The notes beneath the pieces were generated by a model. That model was given only the letters and a program-made list of their open reading frames with translations, ran no database searches and was not told the origin of the DNA. Below, piece by piece: positions 11,819 to 23,184 of a stretch of DNA of 64,000 nucleotides. Source of the stretch: Colletotrichum lupini (lineage: Eukaryota > Ascomycota > Sordariomycetes > Glomerellales > Glomerellaceae). Position 1 is the first letter of the stretch; every line of letters starts with the position of its first letter. Position numbers and translations under genes: made by a program. The stretch spans positions 3,720,001-3,784,000 of the forward strand of contig NC_064675.1 in the NCBI RefSeq assembly GCF_023278565.1. The letters run 5' to 3'.

Positions 11819-14800
11819 TCATTTGCTCTCGGCAGCAGAGCTGTCGGGAACAGCCTTGGACAGTGCAGGAGAGGCAGCAGTCGAAGGAGGAGAAGCCGGG
11901 GTTTCGCTGTCCAAGTTGGCGAGTGCACTATCAGGATGGTTAGTTACGAACTAGGATGATTGTTAGAAGCGCGGAATAGCCTACCTGAATGCGTTTTGAT
12001 GTTGGGTGGTGGGGGGAGTGCCGGTGCGGGATGAAGCACCAGAGTCCTCGCCAGGGCGGCCGAGAGAGCCACCAGGTCCAAGTCTGCGTCCGCTGTTGCT
12101 GCGAGAGCTGAACATGGAGGTGGGGCCAAGAGAGATGTTGCCACTGGCAGCTCTGCTCGTCGAGCCCTTCAGGCGACGCAGGTCGTCCATACCGACTTGG
12201 TTGGACTGGGCCTGCATGTAGCCAGAGGAGAAGTTGCGAGAATCGCCACGGCCGACATTGGGGCGGCCGCCGGGACCGCGTTGGCTGCCGCCGCGCTGGT
12301 TCTCCATTGCCTTCTGGGCAGCAGCTGCCTCAGCCTACGGAAGGAGTCAGTAAACAGTATTCTGTAAGGATGGGGGTTGGGATATCATACCTCTGCACGA
12401 ATCTCATCAAGAGTCTTGGGGCCCTTGTTTGCCTCCTTAGAAGCCCAACCAGCCTTGCGAAGATCGAGGACGTCCAAGAGCATGAACTTCAATCTGCTGG
12501 GAAGCTCGGGCATGTCCATCATGTGCTGGATGCGGTCGAAGTAGACGTTCATCAAGGCCTTGCCCTTCTCCGAAGCGTCAAGGTTGTTACCAATGGTTCT
12601 CAACAACTTGGAGAGAGACTCTATCTCGGCCTCGTCGGGGATACCCTCGTAGTCGACAAGCTTGCGAACACACTCGTGCATGATGCGCTCCGTCAACATG
12701 CCAAGCTTGTATAGCTCACCAATGAATTGGACGAGACCAAGACCGCGACGCTTGGCGGCAGCAGCGATGTAGTACTCGTCGGAAAGCATGGCGGCCTCGT
12801 TCGTTTGGGGCTTGCCCTCGTCTTCCTCCGGCTTGGTGGGCAGGTTGACCTTCCAGCCGCGCTCGAACTCCTCCTGACAACGGTTGAGAAGGTACTTGCG
12901 GAACAAGGCACCACCGCTAACAACGACACCGTTCTTGTCCTTGATATTCTCATCACGGATCTCAGGGCTCATCGTGTCAAGCATACGCTTGCAGAACTTG
13001 GCGTACATGGAAGCCCAGTGAGCCTCGTCGGTGGCCTTCTCGAAGGTGAGCTGAATCACCTGGCGGAGAGTGCGGCCATCGGACTCGTCCTTGGACTGGC
13101 CCGCGATGGCCAGAATCTGATCGGCAATCTTGTCGAACTTCTCCGGAGTCATCTTGTTGAGTGCAGCCTTGACCTTGCGCTGAACCATCTGGGGATCCAT
13201 GTGGTCGCCGCCAGGAGTAGGTCCTGAAACTGAGGGGCCCTTGCCGACGCTGGTCGGCTTCCAGCCTGAAGCGGAGACAGTGATGGGCTTGAGCTCCATG
13301 CCAGCCGTGAGAGGCATGGTCTTGGCTGCCTGCGCATCCTTGGCGTTGTAGTCGTTACGTCTGCTGCCACCACCTCTGGCAGAGCGGGTACGGGGAGAGT
13401 TGGGACCCATGTTGGAGGAAGAGGGAGTGCGGTTCACCATCTGAGGACCAGGGAATTGGCGGAAAGTGCCCATATTGCCAACGGGACCGCCACCTGAGCC
13501 CATAGCTGCGTTAGCCATAGCGAACCGTTCAGCAGAAGTCGTGCCGCGGACGTTGTTAGAGGGACCACGGAAGCTGCCCATAGCACCGACTTGAGGTGCA
13601 GCGGCGCCACGTTGGGAGCCACCACGTCCGGAACCAGCACGAGGGGTAGAAGCAGAGCGAGAACCATCGTTGTCACCAATGAGGGACTTGACTTGCTGGT
13701 GGAACTCTGTAGAAGGCTGCTCGGTGAAGACCTTCTGGAACTGCAGCAAGAACTGAGCATCGTACTTGAAAGTCTTGCCTTTCTTGGTGACGGCAGCGTT
13801 CAAGGCAGGGTTGGGAGAGCTGATACCGGCAGGGTACAGGTCTTGGTTCATGACAGTCAAGAATCGGGCAGACTTCAAGGACTGAAGAGCAGCGCTGGGT
13901 TGGGGCGGCTCAACAGGCTTGGTGTTGAGGGGAGCCAAGTTGAGAGGCGACGGCTTGGGGCCACGCTTCTCGGTGGGAGTAGCCTTGGGAGCGGAAGCCT
14001 CGGTGGGGGTCGAAGCCTTGGAGTCACCGATGCTGAGGCTGGACAGCTTGTCGGCAACATCGCCAACCTTTGCGGGCTCGCTGTCACCAGTCTTTCCAGC
14101 GAGCAGCTCGGCGACGGAAGGGGTGTTTCCGCCCTGTGCACGCTTTCTCTCCTTCTCCTCTTCGAGACGTTCCATCTCGCGCTCAGCCTCACGGAGCTTG
14201 CGGTCAGCCTCAGCAGCGTTGGTAGCCTTGTTTGCCTCGTCAAGCTTCTTCTGTGCCTCCTTCTCGGCTTGCTTCTTGGCGGCGTACTCGGCAGCAGCCT
14301 TCTCGCGACGAGCATCTTCCTCCTCCATTTCGCGAATCATGCGCTCCATCTCGTCCTCCTCATCGGCGGCAGAGGCGGCAGGCTTCTCGGCAGGCTTCTC
14401 AGCCGCCTTCTCAGCCTCCGCCTTGGCCTTGGCCTCAGCAGCCTTCTTCTCTTGCTCAGCGGCAGCAGCCTTGGCCTTCTCTTCCTCGTCGGCCTTGCGC
14501 TTCGCTTCGGCTTCTTCCTCAGCCTTGCGAGCGTCTTCCTTTGCCTTCTCCTCAGCCTTGCGGGCTTCTTCCTTGGCCTCGGCAGCCTTCTTCTCTTCAT
14601 CAGCGGCCTTGGCCTTAGCATCGGCCTCTTCCTTCGCCTTGTCCTCGCCACCCTTGGCCTGCTGGATCTTGGCTCTCAGCTCATCCTGAATCTCTTGACG
14701 AGTCTTGGGAGTAGCCTGGCTGTCTGTGCGAGCGTGGGAGGGCGTTGCGGACTTAGGGGGAGGAGTAGGTGTAGAGGAGACGATGGGGGGAGTCTTGGAC

Positions 14801-16716
14801 TGCTGGACGATAGGAGGGGCAGGCGACGACGGAGTCTTGATACTCTTCTTGAAGTCAACCGCTTCGCCGGCAGCGTTCTTGATAACAATGGCGGCACTCT
14901 TCTTGGGGCGGACGAAGTTGCCCGATGACGCGACAACTGGGGGCTTAACTTGTGCGTTCTGAGGCTGAGGAGTACCAGACACAACAACAGGCTGGCTCGG
15001 CTGGCCAGTGCTAGAGGAGGGACGCTCAGAGTGAGAGGAGGTGCGTGACATGGCAGTCGGCGCAGGCTGGTGGAATGCAGGCGGGGCGTAGCCAGGCTGG
15101 AAAGCCGGGGGCGCTCCAGGCGAGGGCATGTATCCCATCTGGTTGTAGTAGATGGGTCGGCCAAACTGGTCGAACTGATGGTTTGCCTGGGGAGGGTAGC
15201 CGTACTGTGCCTTTGTTTGAGTTAGCAATCTTTCGTAATTACCGCTTTCAGGAGAGAGATCGATAGGGGGGACTGGGGGACGAGAGAGTTGACAAAAGCC
15301 ACTAGGTTCAGTCGACACGTAGGCCAGCTCAGTGATGCCATAGTCGCCAAAGTCTGAACAGTAACTCGGGTTCAGACCGTTACGTTCGGCCCAAAGCTGC
15401 TCTCCATGCTTGTTATGGCGCCGAGGTCTGCTGGAGTCGAACGGCAAGTCATGCGAGGAATCCACATGTCTCGACTTCACCTGGGAAGACTTCTCCCAGT
15501 GCTTCAGGTTCTTCTTTTTGCTCTTGAAGGAAGGAACGAAAGCAGCACCCAGACTCGACTGAACAGAAAGATCTTGAAAGGGAGGGGGAATTACATTTGG
15601 GGGCGGGCCCTGCTGGTAATACTGAGGAGAGGGAGCTGGCATCGGCATGGGATGCATCTGCGCCGGAGGCATGTTCGGGGTTCCGGGCTGGGAGTGGCCG
15701 GGCTGAGAATGGGCCAGAGCAGGGCTTCGGGCCGGCTGAGGCGAGTTCGGGTAGGGTTGCATGGGTCTTCCGGGGTGGAAGGCAGGCGGCATACCGCCGC
15801 GGCCCTGGCCGTTTCTGTACTGCTGTTGGTTCGGGGGGAATCCCATGTTAGCCTGGTACGGGGGCTGGTGAGGGTTGAAACCACGACCACGGCCGCCCTG
15901 GGGCTGGAAACCTCCACGGCCTGGGCCTTGGTTAGGACCAGGGGCGTCGCTGTGCTGAGAAACGCCGGACTCGCGTCGGATGTGCTGGCCGGGCATCGCA
16001 GGAAGAGCGGCCTGGCTCTGGGGAGTAGAGGCTTGTCTCATGTGGCGCTGAAAGAAAAGTTGCAAGTCAGTGTCGCGAACGCAAGCAGGGTGTCCGAAGA
16101 GGACGGGACTGATATCACTTACATCGCCATCGCTTCCGAGACTGCCAAAGGTCATCGCGTTGGGCTGAGCCATGCCCGAAGGGGGACGGCCACCGCTAGC
16201 AGAGGGCTGAGGGATAGGAGAGGGAGAGTGCGCGGGAGAAGGCACTCTCTGGTTGGATCCAGGAATAGGGATCGGAGCGGCGGTAGCTTGAGGGGTGCTG
16301 TGCGCGACAGCAGGAGAGTTGTATCCGAACTGAATGCCGGGCTTTGCACCACCGACGGGTCCGCCGTTGGGAGCGAAGCTGTTGGGGCCGTTGGCGCTGA
16401 GGGTAACGGAGCTCTTGCGAGCGTGATCGGGTGCGCTTCCGTTCATGTTGTTGGCGGAAGAGCCGTGAGGGACGGCAGGGGCAGCAGGCACAGCAGGTGT
16501 GATAGGAGGACGTCCATTTACTGGTGACGGAGCAGACGGCTTTGCATTTTGCGCAGAGGAGCCACCGACCACCACTGGTGGGTTGGATCCCGTCGCAATC
16601 AGCGGCGTGGAGGCTTGCTTCTTGTTCGCACCGGCAGCGGAAGCATATGAAGGAGCCGAAGTCGCAGCAGAGGGGGTGGGCGCCGGGTTGGACTGAGGGC
16701 TGGCAGTCGAAGTCAT
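11819..16716 (-). CDS. Translation initiation factor eIF4G (eIF4F scaffold subunit)
   Basis: Exon order on the minus strand: 16716-12391, intron 12390-12335, exon 12334-11985, intron 11984-11928, exon 11927-11819. eIF4G bridges cap-bound eIF4E, the helicase eIF4A and PABP. The N-terminus is Pro/Gln/Gly/Ser-rich and disordered. Next come a long Lys/Ala/Glu-rich charged helix (about 14,690-14,130), the eIF4E-binding motif KYDAQFLLQF (Y-x4-LL), an RGG/Arg-rich segment, and a complete MIF4G HEAT domain (about 13,200-12,430). A short Ser/Pro-rich tail follows. The large first exon probably contains two further introns of length 3n without stops: 16122-16048 (75 nt; GTAAGT donor, CTGAC branch, TTTCTTTCAG acceptor) and 15594-15205 (390 nt). 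With both removed the protein is about 1,439 residues; with neither, about 1,594. Confidence 0.93.
15205..15594 (-). other. Probable in-frame intron (390 nt) in eIF4G
   Basis: GTAATT donor, GCTAAC branch point 13 bases before a CACAG acceptor, phase 0. Removing it joins PPPN to YGYPPQ, restoring a continuous Pro/Tyr/Gln-rich disordered segment. The encoded insert (Lys/Arg- and Ser-rich, with Cys and Trp) is unlike its surroundings. It has no stop in 130 codons, which is unusual for an intron, so a retained or alternative coding segment is possible. Confidence 0.55.
16048..16122 (-). other. Probable in-frame intron (75 nt) in eIF4G
   Basis: Near-consensus signals: GTAAGT donor, CTGAC branch, TTTCTTTCAG acceptor, phase 0, 25 stop-free codons. 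Splicing joins GSDGD to RHMRQAS. Confidence 0.8.
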
Positions 16717-17470
16717 ATGTGGAATCTCGTCGTAGCGCGTCTGTTCGTGTAGAAAGTAGCGTTGATGAAGAACCGTGTCGAAACGAAGCTGACGTCGGTG
16801 TCGGATAGTTGTCCAAGGTGCGGCAACTGGGACGATCGCTCGGGTGCCGAATCACGGATTCGATTTCGGGTACGGATTTGGTGACGGATCGCAGAAATTC
16901 AATTAATGAATGACCGTGTCAAGAAGAACTCCAAGGAGAAAAAATTCCTCGCAAAAAGATGGATCGGATCGTTTCGGAGGTTGCGAAGTCGACTCGGTCC
17001 AAAAGGTGGATGCGGGAGGAGAGATTTTTTGTTGTTGCGGGTGAGTGCTCGTGGATTCCTTGACGGCAGGAAGGAAATATCGCTAGGCGATGGGGGTGGA
17101 GAGGGGGGCAACAAGGTCTGTCTGCCTACGCAACGGGTCTTGGAAGAAACCAAATAAAGGTGTCCTTTGACCGGCGGGTACTGCAGAGGAGGAGAGAGTC
17201 GTCTTCTGAAGGGTGAGCTACAGAAGAAACTGTCGATTCGGAAAGGGTCTCTCTGGTGAAGGAAAAATTATTCCACCTGGACCAGTTTCGGTGTTTGTGG
17301 TAGGTTTAGAAGGAGAAACGACCAAAAAAAATTTGGGCGACGAGATAATATGGCGTGGACCTGGGTGTGAGTGGGAGGGAAGGACCCAGGGAAAAGGTAC
17401 ATTGGGTTAAGTACCTCCTCATAAGCCCGCGCCGCGCCCACACCCGCCTCAGACCTTTTTCTCCATTCAC

Positions 17471-17518
17471 TCGCCCGCCCTCGCCCTCTCGCCCTCGCCC
17501 TCTCGCCCTCGCCCTCAC
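17471..17518. repeat. Tandem CGCCCT(CT) repeat in the eIF4G 5' flank
   Basis: Seven to eight imperfect copies of a CGCCCT unit in about 50 bp, roughly 750-800 bp before the eIF4G start codon. Translated ORFs through it give Gly/Glu/Arg repeats and are artefacts of the composition. Confidence 0.8.
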
Positions 17519-20500
17519 CTTCCAGGTACAGACGAAAGTCTATTGCCAAATCAGTGATGAAGCCATCTTGGTCTCCATTTGTTCGCTGTTTATTTGATCG
17601 TATATCTTTCTCATCTCACCATTTCTCACGTGGGTGTTGGCATCAATTCACTGAAGCGAGACCTACCTTATTCACTCAGGCGAGGTGAAGCACCCGCGCT
17701 CCCTCCCGAGTCCCAACCTCTACGGGTATCCATACCCCAGTGAAGAAGGCCCCGACCCATCCTTTTTTGGCGGGATGACAGTGCGTTGCTAACCAAATCT
17801 CTCGCTTATCAACACGGTATCGGACCCGCAATTGCCACGCACAAAAGACAGTGTGAGGTGGATTCCATTCGTGGAAGGGCCCTCTGATTTCAATTATCTT
17901 TCCATCCATCACTTGCCTATCGCTCTCTCAGTCTGGCGGCATAACCCTCTTGGTCGGTCAGCTTACACAGGCAGCCAAAGCATTATTCATCACCAAAGTA
18001 GCCTGTTTTAAGGTAGGTAGGTAATAAGGTAGCCATCAACAGGTCGGTGCTGAAGTTGAGGCAACGTCAGTAAAGAGCCATCTCATTCAGCTTCACTTGT
18101 TCAGCTGGCTTCGTACTCATATGTATTTTGATTGCCTGACTGAGCATGTTGTCTTTGTCTTGTGTTTCGAAGCCTAGGAAGGTGCATACCTACCTAGGTA
18201 GTAAGGTGTTCTTGGGTCAGCCTGTCTTGGATCCGTACAGAAAGATTGATACCTGAGCAAGGAAGGCACCTTGGGCAGAGCAGGCACAAAGAGTGCACAA
18301 ACAATGCCCGGCTGGCTGGCTGACTGACTGCTTCGCCCCTGCTTCCTTTCTCGTTTCTCATTTGCACGCAAGTTCACCATGGTCGAGAGATTTTGCAATA
18401 TACAGAATCGAAAAAAAGTGAAAGAAACGGTTGAATATCATATCCGTGATATCAAGGTCGCATCTCCATATCAACATCTCGCCCTAATCATGATATCATC
18501 CCAAGATAGCTTCGCGTTGGTAGGTTTCCTAATCAGGGCTTTATTAGTGGAAGATAACTTGGAGAGTGCCCTGTGACTGTCGTCCCTCCGACGCGCCGGG
18601 TGTTGGGTCTGATTACTTGCATGCCTTTCCCCAACTTCCGGTTCTACCTGGGCCGGACTCAAGTCTCAAGCGTACCTTAGCTTGGGGTACTTGGAAATAC
18701 AACGAGACTGATACAGACCACGGAAGGGCACGCACCACGTCAATTCCAGGTTATTTCCTCAGGTTGTCCTCACTCGCCGGCTAGGCTTGGATACGACACG
18801 GAGGAGTTACAGTGCCACAGTGCCACAGTGGTAGCAGATGTGGTTATTCATGGAGATGCTGGGGGCCAGACCCTTGTTCCTCTTTACAATCTGGGCAGCA
18901 AACTCTAGGACCCTTTTCTGTCCTCTTTTTCTTTTTTTTCTTTCCTTTGTCGTTGTTTTTTCTTCTGTCTACGTACGGATACCGCTCCTGAGTCCTGTCC
19001 TGCCCACTCCACCTCCATCGGCATAGGGGCCTCTCGCAGCAACGTCCAATCGACCAACCTGCCTGCCTCAGAGTCGCTGTACAAGTCATCGTGAAACTCC
19101 GGTGTTCGGCACCTGGCGGCAGGCTGTGTGTGGAAGTGCGAGCTTTGCATGCCAACGGGTGGAGTCGAATAGCCCCTCCCGCCACATTCTTGGGAAGGTC
19201 AAAAGTCTTTCGAGTTTCCACGGCTGGAAATTGGAGAAAAGGGTGTTGAGTGAAAATGTCATTATCAGATGCCTGGGTCGGTTGATAGGCTCCCAGACAG
19301 CCGAACAACCAAGGTTCCTGACGGAGATGGCTCGACCCTCCAGTTGGGCTCCTTCCAGGTATTCCGCGACTCATCGGTACTTACCTTCTTAGGTAAGGTA
19401 AGGTAGGCAGGTAGGCAGGCAGGTGGAAGGGTAGAGATGGGTTTGCACTTGCCTTTCCAAAGTGCCTCACCCTCTTGCCATGCAACACCAGCCTAGCAAG
19501 ATGAGAGGTGTCCCGTTTGCTGGCCATCGGGGGGTTCCCATGCCAAACTCGCACTTGGCTGGGCCTCCCGCTTTGAAATGGATTTCAGGCGTTCAGACCC
19601 AACCCAAGTGACGAGTGCACCTGCATCACTACGCCATCAACCACACTAGCTAGCCATCAGCTACTTCTGCAACATGCAGCTCTGGCGCCTGCCGTGACGG
19701 TACCGGCTGTACATATAGCAAAACACACATATATGCAATACTCGCGAACACGGTCAACGCGATCTCTGGCCCTCTCTCTTTATCCCACTCTTCCTATCAA
19801 AAGGCGCAATAGTGCACACGACTATTGGAAGCTTCTGCAGCCGTGCCTCGAGACTCTAACCCGCGTACCTGGCCCAGCAACCCGTAACGAAGCCTTCCAT
19901 CTTCCTTCCTCCCAATTACCTTCTACGGATACAGACATTGATTCCATGCAACTTCAACAATCCCTCCTACAAAGAGAAGGGGGAAATTTTATTTGGTTCT
20001 GAACGTCGGTTTCAAACAGTGACCCTGGTCTCCCGAATAAGGAGCCAGAACACAAGAGACGAGCAAGGCTGGACAAGGGCCACCCCAAACATCCCTACCC
20101 TGCCCGAGCTCATACCCCTGCAGTTTCCCTGGCGTCAGAGAGAGGCTAACACGTGCGTTTTGTCCTTTTCTTTTTTTCCCTCCTTCTTCCCCCCAAGGAA
20201 TAGTATGCTCTTTTGCAATGCCGTACTTCCCATGAGGACTGTATCAACTCAGGAACAGCTGCTGCTGTTATCAGCGCCAGGGAGTTGATCTTGCCTCGAC
20301 TTCCTAGGTCCTGATGCTAGCTACAGAGACAACGGCACATTTTACTCGTCTTATTCGTGTAAACAGCACGGCACGGTGCAGTTGGATTTTTTTTCTCCCT
20401 CAATAGAGTTGCCATCACGAATCAGTGCGGCAGAATCCAACACCACTCCAAACGAGGCGAACGTTCCCGCTCCCCCCGGAAACCCAGCCAACCAGTCACT

Positions 20501-22945
20501 TCGTTTTCATTCGGTGGCATCGCCTCCGGTGTCTTAAGTCCGATGAATGAGAAGCTGCTGTTGCGCACAGCTGTCCGCAGCAGTCACGATAATTCGCAAG
20601 TCAGCTCACTACAGGTAACATGAACTTTCCCCATTCACTGTATCCAGTATTGCAGATACACAAAGACTCATCAGCATCGCTTTGGCCCTCCTCTGGTGAG
20701 TCGACAGCTTCCTAGTTGAAGATGTGTGACTGTGACGACCCCAGCACCGTCAGGCGGATCGGCATCTCTTTTCCCATCAATCACCCATCGCATGCGTCAA
20801 CGCGCAAAGCAGCGCGGGTACCGGGTATGGGCTAAATGGCAATGCGCATCGCTCGGTGGGATTAGATGACATGGGCTCGATGGGATATCCGGGGGCCCAA
20901 AATGTGCCCTTGTCGGTCTCAATGCCCCCGTCAATGTCGTACGTGAGATCTGCGAGTCTCTCACTTTGGTTGAGGTGGTTCCCCCGATTCGCTTAGTAAA
21001 CCTAGAAGAGAACACCAGCTTTACACCAAGTTTTATTGGGCCACCAACGCCGAGAGAACAGGCGAAGCAGACTTCCTTATTGCTTGCTTCTCACACTACT
21101 AGCCACAAGGAATAAGCAAACCACTTTGCGGTATGCCTCCGTGCACGAAATCGGCACTGAGGGTATGCTACCTCATTTTATAACTTAATAGGGGGTTTGC
21201 GACGCGACAAAGTGACTTCATCGGCAGCCTCATTCCTCCCTTTAATTGATTGCATGGCGTGGCGTGGCGCGAGCATGGGTGCGCGTCGTGTCATCGACCT
21301 TGAGTTTTCTCTCACCCGACCCTTTTGCCTACTCCCATGGCCTTCAGACAAACTGCATTCAGTACAAACACCTGCAACACGGCAGGTTTGCTAATGACTG
21401 GCATTTCTCAACTTAGCTCTTCCATCAGCCACATGTAGGAAAGAGCATTGTTGGATGCCAAAAATTTTATTAAAAAAAAAGTGGCAACAAGCGCGCGTGT
21501 CAGACGCGTCGTCTCTCTAATTGATTGGGCTTCACTCAAATAGCCAGCTTTGGACGTCAGACAAGACAGCAGAAAAGGGGGGGGCGCCGTCGCCGCGGCT
21601 TGTAAGCCGTCCTTACCGTACAGGCCTAAGGCGAACGAAGACAAGCCTCCGTAAGTGAGACGGGGGAGTCACAGGTGAAGCTTGAGAGGAGAGAAATGAG
21701 GTTGCTCGCGGAGCCCAGTGCCTGAATGTTGCCCAATATCCGAATTTCCAATTTACAAGCTTCCGTCACCCGTGCTTCCCCAGGCCCCTTCGTCTAATTC
21801 TGTCCCTCCTATTCCCCCATTCAGGTGGAAGAAAAGTCTGCTCTTCCCCCGAGTTGCAAATGGACTCTTTTCGGTCTCTACGACCCAAGATGGGGGCAGC
21901 GCGAGCGCGCTAACGGACGGGAGGACTATGTTAGGGGTGGGTAAGAGACTTGTTCTTCCGTCACTGCAAGCAAGCTTGGGGCGATGCTCGTGCTTTTCTC
22001 GCGACTTGTGTTGCCTTGGTTGCGCTGTGCTAATTGCCAGCCAGTCAGTCACCCAGTCCAGTCATTCTCCTTTCTCTGGGCTTCATCTTCCTCTCTCTGG
22101 TGCGTGACATGGCACTGGTGCCTGGTCATCGTAACGCTCTGTATGCCAGTTGCCACACCATTTCGTTAGACTTTTCCCCTTCCCATGCTTGGCCAACCTC
22201 GCCTCGCTGCCAAACCCAGTGGCCAAGTCTCGGTATCATGACACGCAGACTCACAAAAAGGCAGAACACCTCACACGTTGACTCAGAGCCATCATGCAGT
22301 CACTCCCATGAAGAAAAACAGTCAAAATAACACGACAAATCCCCGATTCTTTCTGCCCCTCCGTCCGAACGCCTATGCCCAATCAGATTGCAAAGACTCA
22401 ATATCAAGATGCCCGTTTGCGCCGTTACCGTCTGCCGCCGCCAGCGACTTGCATGTATGGTACTACGCATCTGCTCGTGAGTCTTACTTAGCTGACTTGA
22501 TGGTCTTCCCTGCTTACCCCCTGCCCGTCCCTGCTCATCATATCCAAAACACCCTTTTTCTGCAGTACCAGCGCCGCAGTGGTTGTCGTCACCGTACATG
22601 ATGTGCGGACCCTAAACAGCCGGCGCTTACTGGCTGGTCGGGCTCTAGAATTTCACGTACCTAAGGTAGCTAGCTACCTACCCGTAGTGGAAGGTAACTC
22701 AAGGTCGGCGCTACTTTGTAAGTTTATGTATTGTACTCAAGACGCGCTTCAACACCAAAGGGTCTCATCCTGATCGAGGATGTGGGCGGTAAATATAGTA
22801 TCCTTCCTGCTTTCTCTGCACAGAAGAAGTCGGCCAGAGCCGTTTGATCGCCGTCCTTTCAACTTCAAACATTCTACCCGTCCTTCTAGAATAGCCATTG
22901 TGTGCCATTCTGTAACTCACAACTCCGTGCACGTGCTTGAGGAAT

Positions 22946-22969
22946 CACACACACACACACACACACACA
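22946..22969. repeat. CA dinucleotide microsatellite
   Basis: Twelve uninterrupted CA units, about 220 bp beyond the stop codon of the Aquarius gene (3' side). Confidence 0.95.
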
Positions 22970-23184
22970 AGCGTTATCATTGAAGGAGCTAGGGGGAAAG
23001 GTAGCACGGAGTTGCTTCAAACGTCTTCCTCGTCAAGGTCCTTCGCCTGTTTGCAGTTGGGTCTACCCATCCCAGATTCGTAAACACTGTAGAAATGATA
23101 CATTCCCATCGTTATCCTGCTAGATGACCACCGCCTTGGCCATCGTTCTTGTATCTCATCAGCATACCTCGCCATGCTTGTTTC

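Larger units (their letters stand above)
16717..23184. other. Gene-poor region upstream of eIF4G and downstream of the Aquarius gene
   Basis: About 6.5 kb without a supported protein-coding gene. The part next to eIF4G is its 5' flank (CT-rich on the minus strand). The rest contains GGTA/TACC motif clusters (18011-18034, 18187-18207, 19377-19424, 22657-22697), a CGCCCT-type repeat, a short cacagtgc repeat (about 18810-18830) and a CA microsatellite. All ORFs are short, lack domains and overlap on both strands. A long non-coding transcript or a multi-intron gene that I cannot recognise cannot be excluded. Confidence 0.5.

Noticed and set aside
13591..14928. 445-codon ORF on the plus strand
   Set aside because: It is antisense to the eIF4G Lys/Ala/Glu-rich helix; Leu/Ser/Gly-only composition is a shadow of that codon pattern.
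22946..22969. Repeat resembling part of a CRISPR-like array
   Set aside because: Simple CA dinucleotide repeat; no spaced direct repeats anywhere in the window, and the organism is eukaryotic.
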